A DNA stretch of 64,000 nt, taken from Variovorax sp. JS1663. GTDB taxonomy: Bacteria > Pseudomonadota > Gammaproteobacteria > Burkholderiales > Burkholderiaceae_C. The stretch lies in assembly GCF_002157355.1 (NCBI RefSeq), contig NZ_LYMK01000005.1, forward strand, positions 1 through 64,000. Direction: 5' to 3'. Positions 25,880-34,439 of the stretch are shown piece by piece. How positions within the stretch are numbered: the stretch's first letter is position 1; each line of letters starts with the position of its first letter. The notes beneath the pieces were generated by a model, which worked only from the letters and a program-made list of their open reading frames with translations, was not told the origin of the DNA and ran no database searches. The position numbers and the translations under genes were made by a program.

Positions 25880-27769
25880 ATGATCAACGGTGCTTTCAAG
25901 TATGCAGACCGCCCGGCGCGGCCAGGACCACTTCGAACACTGGTGATGCTGCTGGGCTTGAGCATGTCTCTCGGCATCGGCACGACACAGGCGCAAACGA
26001 GCATCGGCACCACGCCGAAGCCGCAGCCGACGCCGCCACCCAAGGTCACGACAAGCACGACCCAGGTGGGCCTCGGCCAGGCCAGCTGCGCGCAACAGCT
26101 GGACGACCGGGCCATCGCGCTCCAGAAGAAGATCAATGATGTGAACATAGGGCTGCTCACCACCCAGGCGGCGACGACGACAGCAGACATCGCAGGCTTG
26201 GCCGCGGAAGCCGTCGGAGCGGTCATCGTCGCCGCTGAAATACCCGGCATCGTGGCCCAAGGCGCCGCGGCGGCCGCCAATCTCGTAGGGCTGGGTTTGG
26301 CCATCGATGCCCACATCAACAGCACGGAATTGACCAATCTCGACGCAGAGACCCGCAGCCTCCCGAGCTGCGACCAGACCTTCACCGGCACCGTGACGGT
26401 CGATGCAGGCGGCGCCGACGTGACCGGCGACTCCATCTTCAACAACAACCTAGCGGTCCGCGGCCAACTCGATGTGGCAGGAGCCGTGTCAACCAATTCG
26501 CTGGACGCCGCGCAAGGGATCTCGGCCATGGGCGGCGCGCTTCGCCTCGGCAATGCCGACGGCCAGACCTATGCGCCCGGCATCACCGTGGGCGGCGGCG
26601 CCGTCTCCGGACTGGGCGGCAATGGCCGGCCCGCCGCGCAGACGGCCGATCCGGATGCGATCGCGATCGGCAACGGGAGCATCGCCAGTACGGCGACGTC
26701 CACGGCCCTGGGCACTGGTGCGCAAGCCACGGCAAACGCCACCACCGCGCTCGGAGCGGGAAGTCAGGCCACCGGCGCCCGCACGACAGCCGTGGGCGCA
26801 GGATCGCAGGCCGTGCAGGACAACAGCACGGCGGCCGGCGCTTCCGCCTTGGCCACTGGCTTGCGCGCCACGGCGGTGGGCGCGACCAGCAACGCTACAG
26901 CCGCGGATGCGACGGCCATCGGCCACAACACTTCTGCGCTCGGTGCGGGCGCCACCGCTGTCGGTGCCGGCAGCCAGGCGCGTGCACTCGACACGGTGAT
27001 TGGCTATCAGGCCCGCGCCACCGCCGACGGCGCATTCGTCGGCGGCGCGCGTGCCGCCGTGTCTTCGCCGGAGGGCGTCGCCATCGGCTTCAACGCGGCG
27101 GTCGCCGAACTCGCCCCTGGGGCCATTGCCATCGGGTCACGGTCGACCATCGCCCCAGGCGCCTCCGGAGCCATCGCCATCGGAGCCGGTGCCCAGGTCT
27201 CGGCAGCCAACGCCGCCGCGTATGGCGAAGGCGCCGCGGCGACGGCCGCCAGCAGCGTGGCACTGGGCCAGGGTTCGCTCGCGACGCGAGTCAACACGGT
27301 GTCGATCGGCAGGCCAGGCGGGGAGCGGCAGATCAGCAACGTGGCGCCGGGCACGGCCGGCACCGATGCGGTGAACGTGAACCAGCTGCAGGCGCTGGCC
27401 ACCCAGACCGACCGCGACGTGCAGACGGTGGCCGACAATGCCCACCGCGAGCTGCAGACAGTGGCCGCCAATGCCCACCGCGAGCTGCAGGTGGTGGCTG
27501 CCACTGCACGGCGCGAGTTGCAGGTGGTGGCCAGCAACGCCTACCGCGGCGTGGCCATGACCGCGGCGCTGTCGGAAGGCGTGCCGGAACTCAAGCCTGG
27601 CGAAACCGCGGCCTTTGCCGGCGTCGGAAGCTATCGTGGCTATGGCGCCATCGCTGTCGGCCTGGTCCACATGGCATCCAATGCGCGGATGCGCTACAGC
27701 GTCGGCATCGGCACGACCGGCAGCGACGCGGTGATGCGCGCCGGCTTGTCCTATCGCTTCAACGACTGA
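25880..27769 (+). CDS. YadA-like trimeric autotransporter adhesin
   Basis: Type Vc surface adhesin of 629 residues. A long signal peptide ends near residue 38 (TTQAQTS). Residues 40-230 are a unique region, then a head of about 250 residues made of roughly 14-residue left-handed repeats of AIGxxS/AxGxGA type. A neck (ISNVAPGTAGTDAVNVNQL near 484) leads to a coiled-coil stalk with four 11-residue repeats of VAxNAHRELQ type at about 515-557. The last 70 residues are the YadA membrane anchor ending LSYRFND. Monomers trimerise and insert in the outer membrane. ATG 25880 is preceded by no clear Shine-Dalgarno; a hairpin covers that position. Confidence 0.9.
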   Translation: MINGAFKYADRPARPGPLRTLVMLLGLSMSLGIGTTQAQTSIGTTPKPQPTPPPKVTTSTTQVGLGQASCAQQLDDRAIALQKKINDVNIGLLTTQAATTTADIAGLAAEAVGAVIVAAEIPGIVAQGAAAAANLVGLGLAIDAHINSTELTNLDAETRSLPSCDQTFTGTVTVDAGGADVTGDSIFNNNLAVRGQLDVAGAVSTNSLDAAQGISAMGGALRLGNADGQTYAPGITVGGGAVSGLGGNGRPAAQTADPDAIAIGNGSIASTATSTALGTGAQATANATTALGAGSQATGARTTAVGAGSQAVQDNSTAAGASALATGLRATAVGATSNATAADATAIGHNTSALGAGATAVGAGSQARALDTVIGYQARATADGAFVGGARAAVSSPEGVAIGFNAAVAELAPGAIAIGSRSTIAPGASGAIAIGAGAQVSAANAAAYGEGAAATAASSVALGQGSLATRVNTVSIGRPGGERQISNVAPGTAGTDAVNVNQLQALATQTDRDVQTVADNAHRELQTVAANAHRELQVVAATARRELQVVASNAYRGVAMTAALSEGVPELKPGETAAFAGVGSYRGYGAIAVGLVHMASNARMRYSVGIGTTGSDAVMRAGLSYRFND

Positions 27770-27793
27770 ACGGCGGCGGCAGCCCCGCGCTTC

Positions 27794-28186
27794 TCACTGC
27801 CGCGACGCGAGCTCGCGGCACTTCTGCAGGTTGGCATTGAAGCGGGCCGCCAGCCCGGGTTCGCAGCCGTCGGCGGTGGTCATGATGCGGCACATTCCGA
27901 CCACCAGGAAATCGGACACCGCCTCGGTACACATCGGGAAACGGACCAGGGCCGGGTTGTCCTGTGACTTGAAGCCCCAGCTGCCGGAGAAGTCCAGCAT
28001 GCGGCCCATCGCCTCCTCGAAATAGTCGCGGTCCCGCGCGGCGACGGCCGCTTCCATGGCCGGCAGCTCGGTGCCGAGGAAGCTCATGGCGGCGGCGGGG
28101 AAACGGTCGGCAGGCTGCTGCTGGGCACCGGCCGCGGCGGCGGCGAGGCACAGGACAGCGGGAAGGCAATGGCGGAGAAGTCCCAT
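27794..28186 (-). CDS. small secreted protein of unknown function
   Basis: Exported protein of 130 residues. A signal peptide (LLRHCLPAVLCLAAAAAGAQ) is followed by a helical domain. Four cysteines remain in the mature part (CTEAVSD, GMCRIM, DGCEPGL, QKCREL), suggesting two disulfides. ATG 28186 is chosen to put the signal at the N terminus; 28258 would add a non-signal leader. I do not recognise the family. It sits between two surface-adhesin genes, converging with the YadA-like gene (24-base gap) and 95 bases downstream of the autotransporter gene on the same strand, so a link to surface biology is possible but unsupported. Confidence 0.72.
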   Translation of the reverse strand: MGLLRHCLPAVLCLAAAAAGAQQQPADRFPAAAMSFLGTELPAMEAAVAARDRDYFEEAMGRMLDFSGSWGFKSQDNPALVRFPMCTEAVSDFLVVGMCRIMTTADGCEPGLAARFNANLQKCRELASRQ

Positions 28187-28281
28187 GGTCTCAAGTTCTG
28201 CAATGGCTTCGGGGGTGGCCCGCCGGCCGGCGGACGCGAAAGCGCTATTGGAACCCAAGACGGCCGAGGCCCCCGCGATGC

Positions 28282-31065
28282 CTACCAGCGCAGCTTCACG
28301 CCGACCGAGCCCTGCACCGATGACTTGACGCGCGCGTCGCCGCCCATCGCGAACACCCGGCCCAGTTCGCCGTACAGGCTGGCGGCCGGCGTCAGCGCCA
28401 ACGTGAAGCCGCCTGCCACCTCGGCCGCGCTGTAGCCGTTGCCGCTCGCGACGCGGGTCGAGCCGGCCGGGCCAGTGAACTCGGCGAAGTCGGCACCGCC
28501 GCTCGCGCGGTACAGGTTGACGCGGGCATAAGGCTGCAGGCGGCCGGCTGCGGTCGCGAAGTCGCCCTTGACCCGCGCGCCCAAGCGGCCGATCCAGCCG
28601 CCGTGCGTGTCCTGCCGCACGATCGCGCCGCTGATCGGCGTGGCGTCGAAGCGCGCGCGCTGGTAGATCAGCTGGGCCTGCGGCTCCACCGTCCAGCGCT
28701 CCGAGATGGCGAAGGACTTGCCGGTCTCGATCGAGGCGGTGAAGCTGTCGCCCTTGCCCGATGCGCTGAAGTTGCCGTCCGGACGCACGGTGTAGCGGTG
28801 GCTGCCGCCCTGGATCACGGCATCGGCATAGAGGCCGCTGCCGTCCATCCAGGTGGCATAGGCGCCGAGGTAGCGCGAGCGCAGGTCGGTGCTGCCGACG
28901 CGGCCGACGGTGCCGCGGGCATTGCCGCTCACGTCCGCGCCACCGTCCAGGAAGCCGACATAGAGGCCGGCGCGCCAGTTGCCGCTGGCCAGCAGGTCGG
29001 TACCGGCCTGCAGCCCGCTGACGTGGCCGCGGCTCGCCGCATCGGCGACGCCGTCCTGGCGGATGTCGAGGTCGCTGTAGACCGCGCGCGCCCAGGCGCG
29101 GCGCGGCGCGGAGTCGCCGCCGGACACCGGCCCATCCTCGTCGCCGATGCGGCGATGCAGGTTGCCCAGCATCGCAAGATCGGCCTGGCGCTGCTGTGCC
29201 GGCAGCGCGGCGAACAGCGGCACCTCGGCCCGGTAGGTCGGCAGCTGGACCAGGGGCGGCAGCTTGACAGTGGTCAGCGGGTCGGTCCCGACAGGGGTTG
29301 CCGGATCGGCGGGCGTGCCCGGATCGACCGGCGTGACGGGTGTGCCCGGCGTGACCGGTGGCTGGAGCGTGGTGGTGGAGCGCAGATACCAGCTCTCGCC
29401 CGCCCCCTGCGCGTCGGCGGCGTAGAGGCGGTACTCGTAGGCGCCCGCATCCACGTGGCCATTGGCCAGCGTGAAGGCATCACGCGTGGTCTGCGCGGTG
29501 GTCGTGGCGCCGTTGCGCGCGCCCACCACCTCGATGCCGTTGCCCGTGGTCAGCGCGCCGAGGCCGCCGAGGTTGGTGATGCGGAGCAGGGTGCGGCCGC
29601 TGGCGCTGGCGCCGGGGCCGCTGAGCACCAGCCGGTCGCTCAGACTGCCGCTGTCGCCCAGCACAGTGCCCAGGTTGATCACGCCGCCTTGCCCCACGTA
29701 GGAGCCCGTGACGGTAAGCGTGCTGCCGGCGCGGCCGCTCAGCAGGTTCACCGTGCCGGCATTGCGCAGCGCGGCCACGCGCTGGTCGAAGCCGCCGGTG
29801 TCGAGGGTGGCGCCGGCCGCCACGGTGTGAGCGGAGGCGGCGCTGAAGATGTTGGCCGCAGCGGCCTTCAGGGTGCCGGCGGCCACCGTGGTGGTGCCGC
29901 CGTAGGACTGGCCGCGCGCGAGCACCAGGCTTCCGGCGCCGGTCTTCTCGATGCCGCCCGTGCCGGTCAGCAGGCCGGCGTAGGTGGCATCGGCGGGCTG
30001 GGCGAAGCGCACCAGGCCGTTGTCGGTGATGGCCAGCGGCGCGAACTCGGCGCGCGTCTGCAGCGTGCCGGCGGCGTCCACCGTCATGCTGCCGGTGTAG
30101 TCGCTGGCGTCGGTGCCCAGGATCAGGGTGCCCTCGGCCACGCGGGTGCTGGTGATGCCGCCGGCCTGCAACGGGTTGTTGAAGGTCCAGGTGCCGGTGT
30201 CCCGCTTCACCAGCGTCTGGAAGTTCGCCAGTGCCTGGCCGAACGTGTCGGTGCCCGTGCCGTCGAGCGTCAGCAGGTTGTTGCCGCCGCCGCCGTCGAT
30301 CGGGCCGGTGATGGAGGAGCCGGTGTGGACGTGCAGCGCGTCGTCGCCGTTGGCGAAGCCCAGCGAGCCGATCACCCGCCCCTGGTTGGTGAAGTCCAGG
30401 GCCATGGTGCCAGAGACGCCCAGGATGTTGTCCGTGCCGCCCTTGTACTGGATGACCCCGGTCGTGCCGTTGACCACCGTGTTCGAGCCGCTCGAGTCCT
30501 GGAACCAGATCGCGGCGCCGCCCGCCTGCGATCGCACTTCACCACGGTTGACGATCAGGTTGCCGCTGCCGTGCGGATTGATCGCCTCGGCGTCGTACGC
30601 GGTGCCGTTGGACAGCACTCGGGCGCCCTGCTCGATCGTGAGCGTGGTGTTCGAGAGGAACTCGATCGTGTTGGCGCCGGTGCCGTAGTGGCCGGTCGCG
30701 CCCGGCGCGGCATTGTTCTCCACCGTCGCGTTGCGCTGGATCCGGATCGTCCCGTCGCTGCCCATGCTGATGGCTGGCAGGTTGGTGGTGCTGATGACGG
30801 CGCCGGGCTGCACGTCCACCGTGCCGCCGGGCACCGGGTCGTAGCCGCCGATGACGACGAAGGTCTGCGGCGTGCCCGGCGTGCACGTGATGGTGCCGCC
30901 GCTGGGGCCCGCACAGTCGGCGGCGGCGCTGCCGGCCACGCCCAGCAGGGCGATGGCCACCGCGGGCGCCAGGGTGCTCGATTTGCCCAGGCTGCGCGCC
31001 AGTTCGGATGCCACCGTCCAGAGTCCCTGTGTCGGGTTCCAGACCACCCGGAAAACGCGATTCAT
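28282..31065 (-). CDS. classical (type Va) autotransporter with pertactin-like passenger
   Basis: Self-exporting outer-membrane protein of 927 residues. The N terminus MNRVFRVVWNPTQGLW is an extended signal peptide region (ESPR), with cleavage near residue 49. The passenger is Gly/Asn/Thr-rich beta-helix, including a PATR-type repeat (GGIEKTGAGSLVLARG) near residue 375. A Pro/Thr-rich linker lies near 575-600. The translocator barrel fills about 640-927, starting near YRAEVPLFAAL and ending with a terminal Trp (VGVKLRW). No protease or esterase triad is evident, so adhesion or aggregation is likelier. The upstream 75 bases are AT-rich. Confidence 0.93.
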   Translation of the reverse strand: MNRVFRVVWNPTQGLWTVASELARSLGKSSTLAPAVAIALLGVAGSAAADCAGPSGGTITCTPGTPQTFVVIGGYDPVPGGTVDVQPGAVISTTNLPAISMGSDGTIRIQRNATVENNAAPGATGHYGTGANTIEFLSNTTLTIEQGARVLSNGTAYDAEAINPHGSGNLIVNRGEVRSQAGGAAIWFQDSSGSNTVVNGTTGVIQYKGGTDNILGVSGTMALDFTNQGRVIGSLGFANGDDALHVHTGSSITGPIDGGGGNNLLTLDGTGTDTFGQALANFQTLVKRDTGTWTFNNPLQAGGITSTRVAEGTLILGTDASDYTGSMTVDAAGTLQTRAEFAPLAITDNGLVRFAQPADATYAGLLTGTGGIEKTGAGSLVLARGQSYGGTTTVAAGTLKAAAANIFSAASAHTVAAGATLDTGGFDQRVAALRNAGTVNLLSGRAGSTLTVTGSYVGQGGVINLGTVLGDSGSLSDRLVLSGPGASASGRTLLRITNLGGLGALTTGNGIEVVGARNGATTTAQTTRDAFTLANGHVDAGAYEYRLYAADAQGAGESWYLRSTTTLQPPVTPGTPVTPVDPGTPADPATPVGTDPLTTVKLPPLVQLPTYRAEVPLFAALPAQQRQADLAMLGNLHRRIGDEDGPVSGGDSAPRRAWARAVYSDLDIRQDGVADAASRGHVSGLQAGTDLLASGNWRAGLYVGFLDGGADVSGNARGTVGRVGSTDLRSRYLGAYATWMDGSGLYADAVIQGGSHRYTVRPDGNFSASGKGDSFTASIETGKSFAISERWTVEPQAQLIYQRARFDATPISGAIVRQDTHGGWIGRLGARVKGDFATAAGRLQPYARVNLYRASGGADFAEFTGPAGSTRVASGNGYSAAEVAGGFTLALTPAASLYGELGRVFAMGGDARVKSSVQGSVGVKLRW

Positions 31066-31140
31066 AGACTTCTTTCGTATTACATTGAATACTTAAGAAT
31101 GTAGTTCTTAGGTTCACAATTTCTAAGGAACTACATCACG
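31066..31140. promoter_or_regulatory. AT-rich upstream region with imperfect dyad, autotransporter promoter
   Basis: This is the only clearly AT-rich stretch in the window. It lies directly before the autotransporter start (31065, minus strand). An imperfect inverted repeat is present: 31099-31111 (ATGTAGTTCTTAG) and 31123-31136 (CTAAGGAACTACAT), matching over 13 of 14 positions with one bulged base and an 11-base spacer. The surrounding TTAAG/CTTAAG sequence gives several possible -10 hexamers. It is a good candidate operator for silencing or activation of the adhesin gene, and perhaps of the divergent small membrane protein gene. Confidence 0.5.
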
Positions 31141-31207
31141 GAACCGCCCGGGAGCGCCCTTCATTGGTGCAGCACGGGATTGACAGGCGCCCCCCGTAAA
31201 CTCGGGC

Positions 31208-31426
31208 ATGGCTTCCAGACCTTCCAGGGCACCGCGCATGTACGAGCGCGGACTGCTGTGCATCCTCATCGGCGCGGCCGTGCTGATCGCGCCCCATTTC
31301 CTGAGCTCGCCAACCTGGCACGACATGATCGGCGGCGCCCATGTGGTGGGCTGGTTCGCGCTGGTGCTCGGCATTGCGCTGGTGGTGGTCGACCTCGTCC
31401 AGCGCGTCCGCGGCAAGGACCGCTGA
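31208..31426 (+). CDS. small two-helix membrane protein
   Basis: Protein of 72 residues with two hydrophobic helices: GLLCILIGAAVLIAPHF and VVGWFALVLGIALVVVDLVQ. It ends in a basic tail. A -10-like TAAACT at 31197-31202 lies 5 bases before ATG 31208, which would suit a leaderless start; ATG 31238 (62 residues) is an alternative with AGGG upstream. The stop codon overlaps the start of mnmH by one base (TGATG at 31424-31428), so the two are probably translationally coupled. Function unknown. Confidence 0.7.
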   Translation: MASRPSRAPRMYERGLLCILIGAAVLIAPHFLSSPTWHDMIGGAHVVGWFALVLGIALVVVDLVQRVRGKDR

Positions 31427-32475
31427 TGCGCGCGCCCGTACCGGTGCGCGTGGAAGACCGGCACCGCTTCGACACCCTGATCGACGCGCGCTCGCCCGCC
31501 GAGTACGCGATCGACCACATCCCCGGTGCGATCAACTGCCCTGTGCTCGACGACGAGGAGCGCCGCATCGTCGGCACGCTCTACAAGCAGCAGGGCGCCT
31601 TCGAGGCGCGGCGCGTGGGTGGCGCGATGGTGGCGGCGAACCTGGCGCGCCATCTCGAGGAGCGCTTCGCCGACCGGCCGGCCGGCTGGAAGCCGCTGGT
31701 CTACTGCTGGCGCGGCGGGCTGCGCAGCGGCTCCATGGTCACCTGGCTGCGCCTGGTGGGGTGGGATGCCCAGCAATTGGCCGGCGGCTACAAGAGTTGG
31801 CGCCGCCACGTGATCGACCGGTTGGAGGCGCTGTGCCCCCGGCTCGATCTGCGCGTGCTGTGCGGCGCCACCGGCAGCGCCAAGACGCGCGTGCTGCAGG
31901 CCATGGCAGCGCAGGGGCAGCAGGTGCTGGACCTGGAGGGCTTCGCCGCCCACAAGGGATCGCTGCTGGGCGCCCGGCCCGGTACGCCGCAGCCGTCGCA
32001 GACCGCCTTCGAGACGCGCATCGCCGCGCTGCTGGAAGGCATCGACACCGCGCGTCCACTCTACATCGAGGGCGAGAGCCGCCGCATCGGCCGGCTCGAC
32101 CTGCCCACGGCCCTGGTGACGCGCATGCGCGAAAGCCCCTGCATCGAGGTCGTGGCAACGCCGCAGGCCCGCCTGGCCTACCTGCTGCGCGACTATGCCT
32201 ACCTGGGGGATGACCCCGAGGCGCTGTCGCGCCAGCTCGGGTTGTTGAAGGAACTGCACGGCAAGGCCGTGATCGGCCGCTGGCAGCAATGGGCCGCCGC
32301 GGGCGAGTTGCCCTCGCTCTTCGCCGAGCTGACCGCGCTGCACTACGACCCGGCCTACCGACGCTCGCAGGCCAGCCATTTCGCGCGCTGGAGCGAGCGG
32401 CGGCCGGTGCCCGCCGACGACCTGTCCGACGCCGGCATCGAGGCGCTGGCGCGCCGCGTGACGGAACTCGGCTAG
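31426..32475 (+). CDS. mnmH: tRNA 2-selenouridine synthase
   Basis: Rhodanese-type enzyme of 349 residues that replaces sulfur by selenium at wobble uridine 34 of tRNAs for Lys, Glu and Gln, using selenophosphate and a geranylated intermediate. The rhodanese domain has the catalytic Cys94 in [11 protein letters not shown]-loop domain follows, GATGSAKT at 147-154, with Ala in place of the usual Gly before Lys. Length fits the family (E. coli 364). The gene overlaps the small membrane protein gene by one base. It shares its stop (CTAG at 32472-32475) with the convergent DUF808 gene. selD was not seen in the window. Confidence 0.93.
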   Translation: MRAPVPVRVEDRHRFDTLIDARSPAEYAIDHIPGAINCPVLDDEERRIVGTLYKQQGAFEARRVGGAMVAANLARHLEERFADRPAGWKPLVYCWRGGLRSGSMVTWLRLVGWDAQQLAGGYKSWRRHVIDRLEALCPRLDLRVLCGATGSAKTRVLQAMAAQGQQVLDLEGFAAHKGSLLGARPGTPQPSQTAFETRIAALLEGIDTARPLYIEGESRRIGRLDLPTALVTRMRESPCIEVVATPQARLAYLLRDYAYLGDDPEALSRQLGLLKELHGKAVIGRWQQWAAAGELPSLFAELTALHYDPAYRRSQASHFARWSERRPVPADDLSDAGIEALARRVTELG

Positions 32476-33377
32476 CTTTTCTTGAAGAGCTTCTTCGCAA
32501 GCTCGACGCCGGCCAGAACGATCGCGCCGGCCACGATGCCCACGCCCGCGTTGACGCCCATCGAGCCGAGGCTGCCGACCAGGCTGCCCGCGCTCACGGC
32601 CCAGGCCTCGACCGCATGCCCCAGCACCGGCACGCCATGCACCAGGATGCCGCCGCCGACCAGGAACATGGCGGCCGTGCCGGCGATGGAGAGCGCCTTC
32701 ATGAGCCAGGGTGCCATCGCCAGGATGCCGCGCCCCAGCGCCTGCGCCCCGGCGCCCTCGCGCCGGCTCAGGTAGAGCCCGGCGTCATCGAGCTTGACGA
32801 TGCCCGCCACCAGCCCGTAGACGCCGACCGTCATCAGGAGCGCGATGCCGACCAGCACCGTCAGCTGTGTCGTGAAGGGCTGGCCCTGGACCGTGCCCAG
32901 CGTGATGGCGATGATTTCGGCCGAGAGGATGAAATCGGTGCGCACCGCGCCCTTGATCTTGCTTTTCTCGGCGGCCACCACGTCGACCGCCTCGTCGGCG
33001 ACCGCATGCTCGTGCCGCGCCGTATCGGCCGCATGCTCCTCCTTGTGCAGGAACTTGTGCGCCAGCTTTTCGCAGCCCTCGAAGCACAGGAAGGCGCCGC
33101 CGATCATGAGCAGCGGCGTCACCAGCCAGGGCAACCAGGTGCCGATCGCGAGTGCCGCCGGCACCAGGATCGCCTTGTTGACGAAGGAGCCCTTGCACAC
33201 CGCCCACACCACCGGCAGCTCGCGCTCGGCCTTGACGCCCGAGACCTGCTGCGCGTTCAGCGCCAGGTCGTCGCCGAGCACGCCGGCGGTCTTCTTGGCG
33301 GCGACCTTGGTGAGGATGGAAACGTCGTCGAGGACAGTGGCGATGTCGTCGAGCAGGAGGAGAAGACTGGTGGCCAT
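32472..33377 (-). CDS. DUF808 family membrane protein (YedI-like)
   Basis: Inner-membrane protein of 301 residues with about six hydrophobic helices. The opening [25 protein letters not shown] is the signature of the YedI/DUF808 family, and the conserved [15 protein letters not shown] follows near residue 62. A charged, His-rich cytoplasmic loop ([21 protein letters not shown]) lies near 108-130. Function is unknown; a transport role has been suggested for the family. The gene lies 10 bases downstream of the GNAT gene on the same strand, so they may be cotranscribed. It converges with mnmH, sharing four bases. Confidence 0.85.
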   Translation of the reverse strand: MATSLLLLLDDIATVLDDVSILTKVAAKKTAGVLGDDLALNAQQVSGVKAERELPVVWAVCKGSFVNKAILVPAALAIGTWLPWLVTPLLMIGGAFLCFEGCEKLAHKFLHKEEHAADTARHEHAVADEAVDVVAAEKSKIKGAVRTDFILSAEIIAITLGTVQGQPFTTQLTVLVGIALLMTVGVYGLVAGIVKLDDAGLYLSRREGAGAQALGRGILAMAPWLMKALSIAGTAAMFLVGGGILVHGVPVLGHAVEAWAVSAGSLVGSLGSMGVNAGVGIVAGAIVLAGVELAKKLFKKS

Positions 33378-33387
33378 CGGCTGACCG

Positions 33388-33903
33388 TCAGACGTCGCGT
33401 TTCAGGCGGATCTCTTCGATCTTGATGTCGCCCAGGGATGTGGTCTTGGCCGTCTTCATCTCGCGCTTGAAGCCTGCCAGCTCATGGAAGCGCAGCGCGC
33501 GGTCGTTGCGCAGCGGCACCCAGATCGTGACGACGGTGCAGCCCTCCTCTTCGAGGCCGTCGCGCGCGGCATCCCACAGCGCCACGCCCACGCCCTTGCC
33601 CCAGTGCTCGGGCCGGACGTAGATCGCCCAGATCTCGCCGGTGGTCGAGGGCGTCTTGGGATCGCGCGAGCGGTCGAAGCCGACGAAGCCCACCACCTCC
33701 TCGCCCAGCACGGCCACGTGCACCTGCGGCTCGGCGAATTCGATGGCCTCGCGCCATTTCGCCTCGCGCGTGGATGGCGCCAACGCGCGCAGCTGGTCTT
33801 CGGACAGGATGTCCGCATAGGCCGCGCGGGCGGAAACGGCATGGACTTCGGCAATGGCCTTGGCATCGCGCAGGACGGCGGGGCGAACTTCGTAATCGGA
33901 CAT
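33388..33903 (-). CDS. GNAT family N-acetyltransferase
   Basis: Acetyltransferase of 171 residues. The acetyl-CoA-binding motif is [24 protein letters not shown] (R/Q-x2-G-x-A type as GKGVG) near residue 95-118, and the C-terminal strand region [13 protein letters not shown] fits the GNAT end. ATG 33903 is chosen for the canonical start [10 protein letters not shown]. The substrate is not predictable. It is divergent from the 49-residue basic gene and sits 10 bases upstream of the DUF808 gene. Confidence 0.88.
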   Translation of the reverse strand: MSDYEVRPAVLRDAKAIAEVHAVSARAAYADILSEDQLRALAPSTREAKWREAIEFAEPQVHVAVLGEEVVGFVGFDRSRDPKTPSTTGEIWAIYVRPEHWGKGVGVALWDAARDGLEEEGCTVVTIWVPLRNDRALRFHELAGFKREMKTAKTTSLGDIKIEEIRLKRDV

Positions 33904-33987
33904 GGACAGAACGGGAAATCGATCGATGAAACGCCATATTGTCGCCGCCTCGCTAAACTGCCTCCCCCGCATTCACGGAGAAAACAT

Positions 33988-34137
33988 ATGCCCAAGGGCC
34001 AGCAGCGCAGCAACAAGGAATCCAAGAAGCCGAAGAAGGACACCTCGCCGCCGAAGGCACCGCTCGCGGGGCTGGAGCCGGTGCGGACCGTCACCACCGC
34101 GGTCATTCCGCGCGGCAAGCTGAAGAACAAGGAATGA
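33988..34137 (+). CDS. small Lys-rich basic protein (49 residues)
   Basis: Very short conserved-looking protein of 49 residues, MPKGQQRSNKESKKPKKD at the N terminus, then PPKAP and a C terminus PRGKLKNKE. Lys, Arg and Pro dominate, and there is no hydrophobic core, so it is likely disordered and nucleic-acid or ribosome associated. GGAG lies about 7 bases before ATG 33988. The stop overlaps the ATG of the ferredoxin gene by 4 bases (ATGA). Similar small PKGQ/NKE proteins are seen across Burkholderiales but I know no function. Confidence 0.7.
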   Translation: MPKGQQRSNKESKKPKKDTSPPKAPLAGLEPVRTVTTAVIPRGKLKNKE

Positions 34138-34439
34138 GCGCCGGGGGTGGGTCCCACGCCATGGCCGAGGTCGAGCCCGGCGGCTTCCGCTTCGAGACCG
34201 AGCCGGGCCGCACCCTCCTGCAATCCGCCGAGGCAGCCGGCATCGAGCTGCCCAGCTCCTGCCGCAACGGGACCTGCCGTACCTGCATCTGCCGCCTGCT
34301 CGAAGGCGAGGTGCGCTACCGCATCGAATGGCCCGGCCTGAGCCGGGAAGAGAAGGCCGAGGGCTGGATCCTGCCCTGCGTGGCGGAGCCGCTGGGCGAC
34401 GTCAGGCTGGACGCGCCCTGCGCCTTCTCGCACTTCTAG
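34134..34439 (+). CDS. plant-type [2Fe-2S] ferredoxin
   Basis: Electron carrier of 101 residues. Cluster ligands are Cys43, Cys48, Cys51 and Cys82 in the C-x4-C-x2-C...C pattern (SSCRNGTCRTC and ILPCVAEP); Cys53 is an extra. The fold start GFRFETEPGRTLLQSAEAAGI is typical. No reductase is nearby, so the partner is unknown. ATG 34134 overlaps the basic-protein stop; ATG 34161 would give the common shorter form. The stop shares CTAG (34436-34439) with the convergent MFS gene. Confidence 0.88.
   Translation: MSAGGGSHAMAEVEPGGFRFETEPGRTLLQSAEAAGIELPSSCRNGTCRTCICRLLEGEVRYRIEWPGLSREEKAEGWILPCVAEPLGDVRLDAPCAFSHF

Noticed and set aside
26640..27300. Repeated short units in the trimeric autotransporter head as a possible CRISPR array
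   Set aside because: The units are coding, imperfect and in frame (14-residue head repeats), with no constant repeat plus variable spacer design.
31180..31202. TTGACA followed by TAAACT before the small membrane protein gene, as a -35/-10 pair
   Set aside because: The spacing is 11 bases, far from the 16 to 18 needed; TAAACT is kept only as a possible -10 by itself.
31426..32475. Ala in place of Gly before the P-loop Lys of MnmH as a sign of inactivation
   Set aside because: The rhodanese Cys94 and all other motifs are intact and the gene is full length; GATGSAKT may be normal variation in the family.
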